NCBI GenBank assembly: GCA_036897485.1
Contig: JAYMTF010001188.1
Location: 1 to 25,549, forward strand
DNA from: Pelargonium nanum
Taxonomy: Eukaryota > Streptophyta > Magnoliopsida > Geraniales > Geraniaceae
DNA length: 25,549 nt
Direction: 5' to 3'
Below the pieces are notes generated by a model. It was not told the DNA's origin and ran no database searches. It worked only from the letters and a program-made list of their open reading frames with translations. Shown here in pieces: positions 1-8,350 of the stretch (positions are counted from its first letter, which is position 1; each line of letters starts with the position of its first letter). The position numbers and the translations under genes are program-made.

Positions 1-2
1 GC

Positions 3-137
3 ATCGGAAGCCTCCCCTTCGATCTGAATCAAGTGAGTCACTCCTCCGACTCGAACTCCACTGGAACGTTAACAATTGCCTCCACCTTTCAACCGGAGAC
101 AACCATTGTCGCACAACACTCTGCACAGAACAACTAA
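3..137 (+). CDS. C-terminal fragment of unknown protein with EAR-like motif (5' part outside window)
   Basis: One frame is open from the window edge to a TAA at 135-137 and gives 44 residues beginning IGSLPFDLNQVSHSSDSNST. The LPFDLNQ stretch resembles the EAR (DLNxxP/LxLxL) repression motif that recruits TOPLESS-type co-repressors in plant transcription factors such as ERF and C2H2 zinc-finger proteins. The tail after it is rich in Ser, Thr and Gln and ends HSAQNN. No DNA-binding domain lies inside the window, so I cannot assign the family. The fragment could also be a chance open frame at an edge, but composition falls from about 50% GC inside it to AT-rich right after the stop, as expected at a coding end. 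Functional assignment is inference only. Confidence 0.45.
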   Translation: MGSLPFDLNQVSHSSDSNSTGTLTIASTFQPETTIVAQHSAQNN

Positions 138-392
138 AAATCACAAACTTGCCCTCATGATAAGAAATCAAATCTCACCGTCCTAATGAGAAAACTCATT
201 TTTTCTTCAGAAGAATCTAAATTTATTCAATAGTCACCACCGATAAAAAAGGACCGACAGCGTTTCAAAGAAAATTTGTAGACGAAGAATTTGCATTAAA
301 CAAGAATGTCTAGCTTAATTATGAAATTTAGAGGCTAAAAATGGAATATTTTCCATCATTTCATTTTCAATTAATTTTTTTTGTGGAGTAAA

Positions 393-399
393 TATAAAA
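393..399 (+). promoter_or_regulatory. TATA box of the 70-aa membrane protein gene
   Basis: TATAAAA lies 124 bases upstream of the start codon at 523, in an otherwise unremarkable AT-rich stretch. A transcription start near 420-430 would give a leader of about 100 nt. No RNA data support it; it is placed by motif and distance. Confidence 0.5.
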
Positions 400-522
400 G
401 AATTAGATGGTCTTTGAGACTTGGGATAGGCAAGAAAGAAACAGACAAACCGTAAAAAGCGCGAAGCTTTCGCATCTAATCGGCGAAAAAATTGTGGATC
501 ATCGTCGGAGAGTTCGCCGGAG

Positions 523-2693
523 ATGGGCAGGCGCGGTGGCAGAAAGAAGGACCCTTTGCCGACCCGGATGGTCAACGCTGTCTTTGACTTCTTCCGATTG
601 GCGGAGTTCGAGATTCTCTTCGTTCTCTTCTTCGTCGTCGCTTTTATCTTCTTCAAAGATCTCGTATGTTTTCTTCTTCTTCTTCTCAATTTCTTATCAT
701 TTTCGATTCGATTTTGATGTTTTTGGTGAAATTGTATGTTTGTTGTTGATTAATTATGTGTTCAGTGAAATTGCTGTGCTTGTTCTCTGTGAATTTTGTC
801 GGTTTTTAGGTTATTTGATACGGGAAATGAGATTTAGAATATTGAATTTGTTGAGATTTGGAAATTGGGACATGTTATTTGAATTTAATTTACCAAATAG
901 ATACAGTTGCTGGAATTAGGGGTTTGTTGAAAGCTGCTGAGCTTTTTTTGCCCTAATTATTTAGTGATGATAGGTTTGATGAAATGTTTTGTGTGATGAA
1001 CTCAAAGAGTGGTTAATGTTAAGCTGAGATGTGAAAATTGGGCATTTGTGCTGGAATTTAGATATGGAGTCAAATGGAATTTTTGCCCTAGTTATTAGGG
1101 GTGATGGAATTATTTGTGTTCTATACTCAAAGAGTGATCTAATTTTTCATTTCCGAGGGAGGGCATTGAAGCTTGACATATGAAATCAGGGCATTTGTAT
1201 TGTAATTTAGATGTAGAGTCAAATAGAAAAGTTCATAAATTATAGAATCTATTGAAATCAGAAGGGTTGTGATTATGAATTTATGGGAAGGTTTAGTGTT
1301 TCTCAAATGAACCCACATGCCGGGTAAATGTTTCTTACTTGTGACTTACCTATATCAACTATAAAGCATTTTATGTATCGGGATCGGTGTGAATACATTT
1401 TCCTTTTCTAGCTTTTACTGAGTAGGAGCAGAGTTGTTCACAGAACTAACTAGTTGTTTTGTTACTTTTGGTTCACTTGAAGTTGCGCAAAACCTTACAA
1501 TTACGACCAAGGATTTACGTGATCAAGTGTTGGCCTTTTACTACTTGAGTGAAGCAATTCACACATTTATCTACCTATTTTCTGTACTTAGACATTATGT
1601 TATGATAAAGAAATACAGATGAGAAAGTTTACTTTGTAGGGAATGTTCTATAAAGGTTATCATCAAGTTATTGCATCGGTAGCTGTTACAAATAGTTGAA
1701 AGCCTTCAATTTTAGGGGAAAAGGGTGGCCCAATGCACAAGGTATCAACCTTAACATTGTGTCAAAGACTCGCGCTCTGTATGAGTACCCTTAATATGAC
1801 GTTTTTACCAAAACATAGGAACATTTTGTCAAGCTAATCCTGTGATCGAAGGATGGACATTCAATTATAACATGTATTCTGAACATATTGCTGTGTGACC
1901 TAATTATTGATGATGTTGCTGTTACACTTGTGCTTTTGAATTGTGTTCCTATGGCACAATTCATTTCTATTACTTGTTCTAAAAAATATAGTAAGCTTAG
2001 ATGCCTCGACCATCAATTATTAGCTATGTTGTTACTTTTTATATTCACATGTAATTCCGTTTCTTTCTTCTTAATAGAGTTAAGCAGTTGTAAACTTGGT
2101 TTCAATCTTATGGCTAAAGTGCCCTATGCTTATTGCCAAAAACAAAAAAACTCGGATTTAGCGTAGCTGGGAAAGGAACTAGATCTATAGAGTTCCCTTT
2201 TGTAAACCCTGTCTACCAAATGCTGATAGAGAGCCCATAGAAGATGATAATACATTACATTTGAACCAACTGATGCTTCCTTGTCCTCCAAAATTTTGAT
2301 CCCATGGAATACCCTTTTGAATTTTGCGAGATATCTCTTAATGGCAAATTCAAGTTTCATGTGGGCAATACAATATCATAAAAGATTTTAAAAATGAACA
2401 GCCCTAGTTACATCTATATATATATATATATATATGATGGAGAGTAGTGTCATTGCTTTTGCTGTCAAATGCAGCACTAACCTTTCAACATTTGCCAGAT
2501 GAACCAAAGAAGAGACAAAATTACTTGCTTTGTGTCTCCTATGTATAGTTCGCTCGTCATTTTGTGGCTAGAATATTTGGCTTTTTTCACCGAGTTCTCA
2601 CAATTGCTTCGCTTATTGCAGACATCAAGACCCGAATACAACCAGCTGCTCGTAAAGAAGGGCGATTGGGGTGGTGATTTCTGGCCATACTAG
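523..2693 (+). CDS. Small conserved plant membrane protein, 70 aa, two exons (523-663, 2622-2693)
   Basis: Exon 1 encodes MGRRGGRKKDPLPTRMVNAV and then FDFFRLAEFEILFVLFFVVA before FIFFKDL; a GT donor follows codon 47 at 664. Exon 2 starts after TTGCAG at 2621 and reads TSRPEYNQLLVKKGDWGGDF-WPY-stop. The junction is phase 0. The protein has a basic N-terminus (residues 3-9), one hydrophobic helix (about 29-44) and a short polar tail ending in Trp-Pro-Tyr. I recall near-identical 65-72 residue proteins of unknown function across plants, so length and both ends fit the family. The basic end suggests a cytosolic N-terminus and a tail facing the lumen or outside, by the positive-inside rule; this is inference. 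No established name comes to mind. The 1,958-base intron is very long for such a short coding region. Confidence 0.85.
664..2621 (+). other. Single long intron of the 70-aa membrane protein gene
   Basis: It begins GTATGTTTTC and ends TTGCAG. It is T-rich on the coding strand and holds a (TA)n microsatellite at about 2417-2434. No conserved reading frame, inverted-repeat element or RNA gene was seen inside it. Confidence 0.8.
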
Positions 2694-3468
2694 AACTTGG
2701 CACAATTCACTACTTATGATCACATGTAAACGCGATCAAATAGACTTGTTTCCGACTTCGTTGTCTCTATGGCTAAATTTTAGACGGGTTGCGAAAAGTA
2801 GGGAAAAAGATGTATTTATATATTTCAGCATGGGACTTATCTTTATTTCTGTATGCCCTGAAATATAAGTTTTTGTGAGAAGTGAAAAAATGTAGAACAT
2901 GAACTGAGTTATAATGTAATATTTGTTGGTTGAATAAAGTTTTAGATACTCATCAAGGGTTTTAACAAGGAATCAAATCTACTCATAGTGAATAACCCAC
3001 AACTTTCTTAAAGTGTATCGATTTTTCTTTTCGAGAAAAATTGACTGTTTACATTTCTTCTCGTAATCCACTTTAAGGTAAATCATCGCACATTTTTCAG
3101 GAGTAATATGTTTTAAATATTGTACAAAATTATGTGTCAATTAATGAGACATGATACATAAATTATTTGATTGATTACTTGGGTAAATCACAATACAACA
3201 TACATACAATATGTTTTATAAACTGAGCGCTCCGCGCCAAAGAATCTTAGGAGAGTTGTGGTATAATGTATGTCGAGTTGTTTTTTTGTTGAAACTTACT
3301 TTTTAAACTACAACGCTACTTTACTTTGCAGATAAAATTTTGTTCAAAATTCGAAACATTTAGCATTTCCATTTTTCAAACAATACATTTACACATTCAA
3401 CATCACACACGGGAGAAAGTTTCCTTCTGCAAATAACCTCCAACTTTTTGGGACATCACAAGCACAAA
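2694..3468. other. Intergenic region between two convergent genes
   Basis: This stretch carries the 3' untranslated regions of the rightward 70-aa membrane protein gene and the leftward LRAT-domain gene. An AATAAA at 2933-2938 is a plausible polyadenylation signal for the rightward gene, about 240 nt after its stop. No coding sequence or mobile element was recognised. Confidence 0.6.
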
Positions 3469-5821
3469 TCAATCATCCTTCAGTGCCTCAGTTGTAGCTT
3501 CTGTCTCGATCAATCTAGGGTTCGCAACGAGTCTCTCCACGCATACTTTCTCCACATCCTTTCGAACTCCAATATCATAGACCCATCGACTAATGCAATA
3601 CATACCCAAACCCACAACCGAGAGACCACCAAAGGTGGAAGGCAAAAATTTGGATGCAGCTAAGAAAGACGCGGCCTGACCACTTCGGCCCACTCTGGTG
3701 CTCGTGATCAGCAAACCCGTTTTGCAGTAGATCGCAAAGTCCTCGCAGTTGTTCTTGAAAATGTTGTACGCCCCGAAGCCATTTTGGAGGAGAAAAGAAG
3801 CACGGTGAAGGACTTGTTCGGGTGGATCAGAGGGGGCGAGAGTGCAAGTCCCGCCTCTTGCTTTTGCGAGAAAGAAAGCGTGTGAGACGCCATATTCAAA
3901 GATGTAGAGGTCGTCGCCGGAAAGGAAACAATCTAGGCAGGAGTATATGACCCCACCTTCAAGCCTTGACTGATGATCACAATTCGGGCACGGGTTGCGC
4001 GCGGTATGAGATGGAGGTAAGCTGAAAATTACGCGGTCTAACGCTGTTCCAGTGCCTATTTCTTGACCCGCTCCCCTCGTGAAGTGGATCACCTTTCCGT
4101 CCCCGACATATATCCCTGTAATCAGATGGATGAAACATTAGTAAAACACTAACTGCACTTCACATGAGAGTTTCAATTTGAAGCAAAACAACAACATTAT
4201 CAAAGTCATTTCCCGAATAACATCGGGTCAGTCACGTGAATCTATTAGCAAAAACTCTTAGGGATCATCTATACTCAAATTCTCCTCCTCCACTCTATTC
4301 TATCAAATGTTATCCATTTTGTATGCTCTATCGCGGTTATCCTTGCTTACCAGCTAAAGCAAAAGAGAATGAGAAATGAAAAATCATTTGCACTCGCTGG
4401 ATAGTACCTAGCATCAAAATAACCGCATAATTCAAGCTAAATGTTTGATACTTTTTGTATCTGTTTCCGTGAAAAACAAACGCCAGCAAGCAACATATGC
4501 TGAAGGGCTGCGGCTGCATTTGTAATTAGTATCAAAACTCAATCGATGCCAGTCAAGTAAATGTATTGTACTCACAGATCAATTGTCAATTCTACAAAGA
4601 AACAAAATGATCAAAAGAAGTTCAAACCTCCACAGACAATATAATTTTAGGTCAATCGCTCCCTACCGTGCCCCTGTTCTCTATTACAAATTGGTGAACT
4701 AGTAGGACCGCAAGAGCTGGCAATAGATTTCAAGTCGGGTTGAAAAAACCTAACCCAAAGCCGATTCACATAAGGTGCGGTTTATGGTTTCTCATGGAAA
4801 ATGCACTTGGAAACAACACATAATACACCAATACTCAAGCAAATAAGTTAATATCCATTCACAAAAAGCAACGAAGGAACAAGAGCACACAGAAAATCAG
4901 GAAAACACTAGCTGACAGTTACAGGATCAATAGCACTAGCCAGAACTTAATAATACTCTCCCTCTTAAACTAATGGCGTAATCTAACATTTAACTCTATA
5001 CGCATTAATTTGGTACAAAGGATGAACTATGAACAAATACGACAAAGTATGGGTTTAGTGAAGCAATGGTTTTAATAGTCTTGATTCTCTTAAACATGAA
5101 TGGGCAATTCATGTACCATAAATGGTTAAAATTGGGCATAACAAAGGAAAAGTAAGAGACACCATTTGGGCGTAACAAAGAAAAAGTAAGAGACACCATT
5201 AACACAGCACATGAGCAAAAGGGTCATTTTTTCCAAAATTTCTGTCAAATATCATATTAAAAAAAACTAATACTCAATAAGCTAGAAATGAAAAATGCTT
5301 CAGCAAGATTATATCTCCAATAAAGATCCACGCCAGCAAATCACCCAAATATGAATGAAACCAAACAAAAAAGGGTCAATATTCCCTAAAATTTTCTATT
5401 TTTAAAACAATAATTCTTTCATTTTTGCTTATCAGTTGCCACAACTGGAAATCAACATCATCAAATTCCACTTTTTGCTTATCAATTGAAACTAAAACAA
5501 CCTACCCAGTTTCGCTTTGCAGCGAAAATCAAGCAATTCAATTCAAATTACTGAGCAATTCAACGCAGAAAATCAGAATCACATCAAAAAATCAATCACG
5601 AAGAACAAAAGAGCACCAAAAAATTAAACAATCAGTTCATGAAGATCGATTTCAAAACCAAATGCGATTTTTTTTAATTATTCAAAGAAACCCTAGAAAT
5701 GGTTGAGAGAGAGAGAGAGAGAGAGACCGTGATGAGAGTATAGATAGGCTTGTCTCCAAGAGTAAATATGATCTCCAGGATTGAGCTGGTCTCGATCGAT
5801 CTTGTTGGACAAAACCCCCAT
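3469..5821 (-). CDS. LRAT/NC-domain protein, 246 aa, two exons (5821-5728, 4115-3469)
   Basis: Exon 1 reads MGVLSNKIDRDQLNPGDHIY-SWRQAYLYSHH. The phase-1 junction creates Gly32, and exon 2 continues IYVGDGKVIHFTRG. The LRAT/NlpC-P60-like fold is shown by PGDHIY, by His31 and His42 spaced as in the family's catalytic histidines, and by Cys155 in KNNCEDFAIYCKTGLL, matching the NCExF nucleophile motif. Plant members of this NC-domain group keep the same start and the GxYCxSRxxxDIGVR end, seen here as GMYCISRWVYDIGVR near residues 200-215. Animal relatives are acyltransferases or thiol phospholipases; the substrate of the plant proteins is not known to me. Four cysteines (74, 77, 91, 94; CPNC and CLDC) could bind a metal between the His pair and the Cys. 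The C-terminal segment after about residue 170 is hydrophobic and may contact membrane. The splice donor is odd: GG^GTCTCT running into a CT repeat. Confidence 0.93.
4709..4800. repeat. Partial hAT-like MITE in the LRAT-gene intron
   Basis: It starts AGAGCTGGCAA, matching the terminal repeat of the complete copy at 8622-8780, then has AAGTCGGGTT and CCTAACCC motifs and fades out. No matching right end was found, so it is a truncated relic. Confidence 0.5.
5705..5726. repeat. GA/CT microsatellite at the splice donor of the LRAT-domain gene
   Basis: Eleven GA dinucleotides lie directly inside the intron. On the gene strand the donor is followed at once by CTCTCT, replacing the usual AAGT at positions +3 to +6. 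Confidence 0.9.
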
Positions 5822-5967
5822 TTTTTGTTTCTTCTGTTTTGGCTCTTCTCCAACAATCCACAAATGGAATGTTGGTGAAGGCCAGAAGAAGAGAGAGAGA
5901 GAGGGACCCACGCAAACACTTCCTTAGGGTAGAAGGTATGTATTTATTTCTATTTTTACTCTGTATC

Positions 5968-6046
5968 CGAGCTGTCAATTCGGGTTTCGAGTCGGGTTTG
6001 TTTCGATTTTGGGGTTCGAATTAAAAAGGTTCAATCCAAACCCGAC
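5968..6046. repeat. Fragment of the CCCGAAC-rich hAT-like repeat
   Basis: GAGCTGTCAATTCGGGTTT at the left and CCAAACCCGACTC at the right form imperfect, oppositely oriented ends with GGGTT-rich sequence between. It resembles the 8622-8780 element but its ends have diverged. Confidence 0.45.
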
Positions 6047-6251
6047 TCAGAAGAATTGCGGTTGCCACGCTATCGTACCGTTTCATATTTTTCATCATTT
6101 AGAAGTAAAACGACACCATTTCACTGTCTGTGTTGTTAAAAAAAATAATAAAACTCAACATTTTGTATGATGCGGCGTGCACACGTGAACAATGTATCTG
6201 ACTAGGCGTGATGACGTGACACCTAAAAACGCAAAATCCTAAACATTTTTT

Positions 6252-6470
6252 AAACCAAATTTAGTCTCTAAACTTTCGCGTGTCAACCCAATTTGATCCA
6301 TGAACTTTTATTTGACCCAAAATGGTCTATAAACTTTCACATATTGACCAAAAATGGTCTTTGCCCTTAGAGTTTATATAAAAAATTCAGAGACCAAATG
6401 AATCGAAACACAAAATTTTAATAATCAAATTGGATCAAAACACGAAAGTTCGGGATCAAATTGAGTCTTT
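6252..6470. mobile_element. Degenerate fold-back (MITE-like) element with internal ~30-bp repeats
   Basis: The left arm reads CCAAATTTAGTCTCTAAACT and so on. The right arm, reverse-complemented, reads GACTCAATTTGATCCCGAAC and so on, so the arms pair imperfectly over about 100 bases. Within each arm a unit of roughly 30-33 bases (CCAAatTtgGTCcatgAACTTtca) recurs, three to four times on the left. Elements with GTCYYTAAACTTT arms are common in plant intergenic DNA. I see no transposase and no certain target duplication, so it is a non-autonomous relic. Confidence 0.6.
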
Positions 6471-6606
6471 TTCCTACAAGAAAAGCAAAACTATCTAACC
6501 CAAAAAATAAAATAAATAAATGCAAAATTAACCCAAAATAATAATAATAAATGCAAAAATTGTCAATAAATACAAGTGTTCTAAAGACACATTTTCACAT
6601 CACATT

Positions 6607-6661
6607 TCACTCCATCACTCTCACTCTCACTGTCACTTTCACTCTCACTCTCACTATCTCA
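6607..6661 (+). repeat. TCACTC-rich simple repeat in the leader of the 126-aa gene
   Basis: Imperfect repeats of CTCTCAC/TCACTTTC end 12 bases before the start codon at 6673. CT-rich leaders are frequent in plant genes and fit an untranslated region here. Confidence 0.7.
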
Positions 6662-6672
6662 TTCCCGTTTCT

Positions 6673-7053
6673 ATGGCGTCGCCGCCGTCACCTCCGCCGC
6701 TCCTCTGCCTCCTCCTCCTCCTCTCCGCCTCTGCCGCGGCCACCACCGGGCCACCAAACCCGAGCTCCTCCGCCGTCTCCCGCCGGAGCATGCCACCGGA
6801 GTACTACCACTACCACCTCAACCGATCGGCTTCCGACGAGAGCTACTTAAGTGCCTTGTGCTTCGAAAACATGGTGGCGTTTCTGTCCATCATCCTAGCC
6901 ATCTGCTTCGCCATCTTTTTGCTCGTCGCAATAATCTTCATAATAATATCTGACAACTATCAGAAACAGAGATCCTCCGGCGGCAGTGCCACGCCTCCGG
7001 AGATAGGTTGCAACAAGACACGGCCCGCTCCGGCGGAGGAGGAAGCCATCTGA
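6673..7053 (+). CDS. Unrecognised 126-aa secretory, single-pass membrane protein
   Basis: A single uninterrupted frame from ATG to TGA, GC-rich compared with its AT-rich flanks. Residues 10-23 (LLCLLLLLSASAAA) form a classic signal peptide after a proline-rich start. Residues 24-66 would be luminal or extracellular, with a dibasic RR at 37-38, an EYYHYHLN patch at 43-50, an N-glycosylation sequon NRS at 50-52 and one Cys (63). Residues 67-92 are a strong transmembrane helix. Residues 93-126 are polar, with GG, Pro and a final EEEAI, presumably cytosolic. A type I membrane topology follows from this. I do not recognise the family. Single-exon coding is supported by the codon-like GC pattern and the sharp composition drop after 7053. 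It could be a lineage-restricted gene. Confidence 0.65.
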   Translation: MASPPSPPPLLCLLLLLSASAAATTGPPNPSSSAVSRRSMPPEYYHYHLNRSASDESYLSALCFENMVAFLSIILAICFAIFLLVAIIFIIISDNYQKQRSSGGSATPPEIGCNKTRPAPAEEEAI

Positions 7054-8350
7054 GGAGGGTAATTAGAGTCGTAGGGTTTATGGGATTTGGAGTTTAAGTA
7101 GAATAATTAGTAGTTTATGATGTATTTGGTTATGCATGGTAGTTGCTGATTTGTTGTCGGTTCGAGTTTCAGATTATATAATTAGAATGTTGTAAGTCAT
7201 TTTTATGGTGTGTTTGAGAATCAATTGATCATATATTATATTAAGCATTTCAGTTTTTATAATGATTGTGCTTGAACTAATGCAATTCTAAAATAATTAG
7301 TTGATCACGTTTAAAATGCTAAATTTGAATCTAATATGAAATTTTTGGATAATAAAGCAAAATATATTTGAAGTTGCATTTTTTACTGTTTCTAACAAAA
7401 CAATGATATGTTATTCCCAAATATATTTGTATAGATTCTCTTCAATGAAGCATTAAATTGAGTCTCACCTACCTTTTGTTATATAGAAGTTTGTATAGGT
7501 TCTCTTCTTCAATTCATTGCGCATTCCTAATTTGTAACACCCTCACATGGCATTTTCTTTGTGGTATGACAACTTTATTGTTGTTTTTGGATTGAAGTTG
7601 AAAAGTTTTGATGAGTTTGTACAATAATGAATAGGCTAAAACATAACGTGTCACTTATGTGTGGATGAAAAGCCATAATAATATAAATGTTGCACGAGGA
7701 GTGCTGAAGAGAGCCAAAAATTCGGTAAAAGCATGCATAAAAAGACAGGAGGAGCCCGTTCTATGTTCGTGTGAATCTTAAAGAGATTAAGAAAATCTGT
7801 TCTACATTATTATGTTTATTGAACTTAATGAATTTCAATAATAGAAATGAATGACTATATCCTTATTTTTATGTGATTGAATGTTTTGTTGAATGTTTTT
7901 GTCTTGTTCATAGTTTCATAAAAATGGTGCATTTCTTCTTGTACAGATTCATCACATGACAATGAATCATGATACAAAAAACTGCAAAATTAACCAAATA
8001 TATCTATTTATATCTCTCTTTAATTTAAAGCACAACCCTAATTAGTAACCATCATGTGGCCTTCTCTTTGGCAGATGAGAATTTAAAGAGCACAACCCTA
8101 ATTAGTAACCATCATGTGGCCTTCTCTTTGGCAGATGAGAATTTAAAGCACAACCCTAAAAAGACAATAAAAACCATACTCATGTAATGAAAAATCTCAT
8201 GGATTGCTACAACTCTTTTAGTGAAACTAGCTGTTTTCCAGTTGGTTACAATAAAGAAAAATAAGCATATATAGCTAAAATCCAAAGACAATAAAAATTC
8301 CAAACAGGAAACTGAAATTGAAAGCTGAGAAACAAAATCTTTGAACCTTC
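7054..8350. other. Intergenic region, AT-rich, between convergent genes
   Basis: It contains the 3' untranslated regions of the 126-aa gene and of BTF3, and a 60-bp tandem repeat at about 8025-8159. No reading frame of note, transposon end or RNA gene was recognised. Confidence 0.6.
8025..8159. repeat. Tandem repeat, 60-bp unit, about 2.2 copies
   Basis: The 48 bases at 8041-8088 (ATTAGTAACCATCATGTGGC and on, to ATTTAAAG) recur exactly at 8101-8148, with a shared AGCACAACCCTA linker. A partial unit (TTTAAAGCACAACCCTA) precedes and follows. Identity is essentially complete, so the duplication is recent. Confidence 0.9.

Larger units (their letters stand above)
4116..5727 (-). other. Intron of the LRAT-domain gene
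   Basis: A 1,612-base intron with donor GT at 5727-5726 and acceptor AG at 4117-4116. It contains a partial copy of the CCCGAAC-rich hAT-like repeat near 4709-4800 and starts with a CT microsatellite. No second gene was seen in it. Confidence 0.8.
5822..6672. other. Divergent intergenic region (LRAT gene leftward, 126-aa gene rightward)
   Basis: It holds the promoters and leaders of both genes, a CCCGAAC-rich repeat fragment at about 5968-6046, a fold-back element at about 6252-6470 and a CT-rich leader at 6607-6661. No clear TATA box was found on the LRAT side. ATAAATA around 6565 is a weak candidate on the right side. Confidence 0.6.

Noticed and set aside
5674-5978. Three overlapping leftward frames of 72-98 codons
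   Set aside because: They are the LRAT-gene first exon read in shifted frames or extended into leader and CT repeat; the true frame starts at 5821 and splices at 5728.
6551-6850. A 99-codon frame starting in the CT-rich leader
   Set aside because: It overlaps the 126-aa gene in another frame and is made of Thr/Leu and Pro/Ser low-complexity sequence from the CT and CCG repeats.
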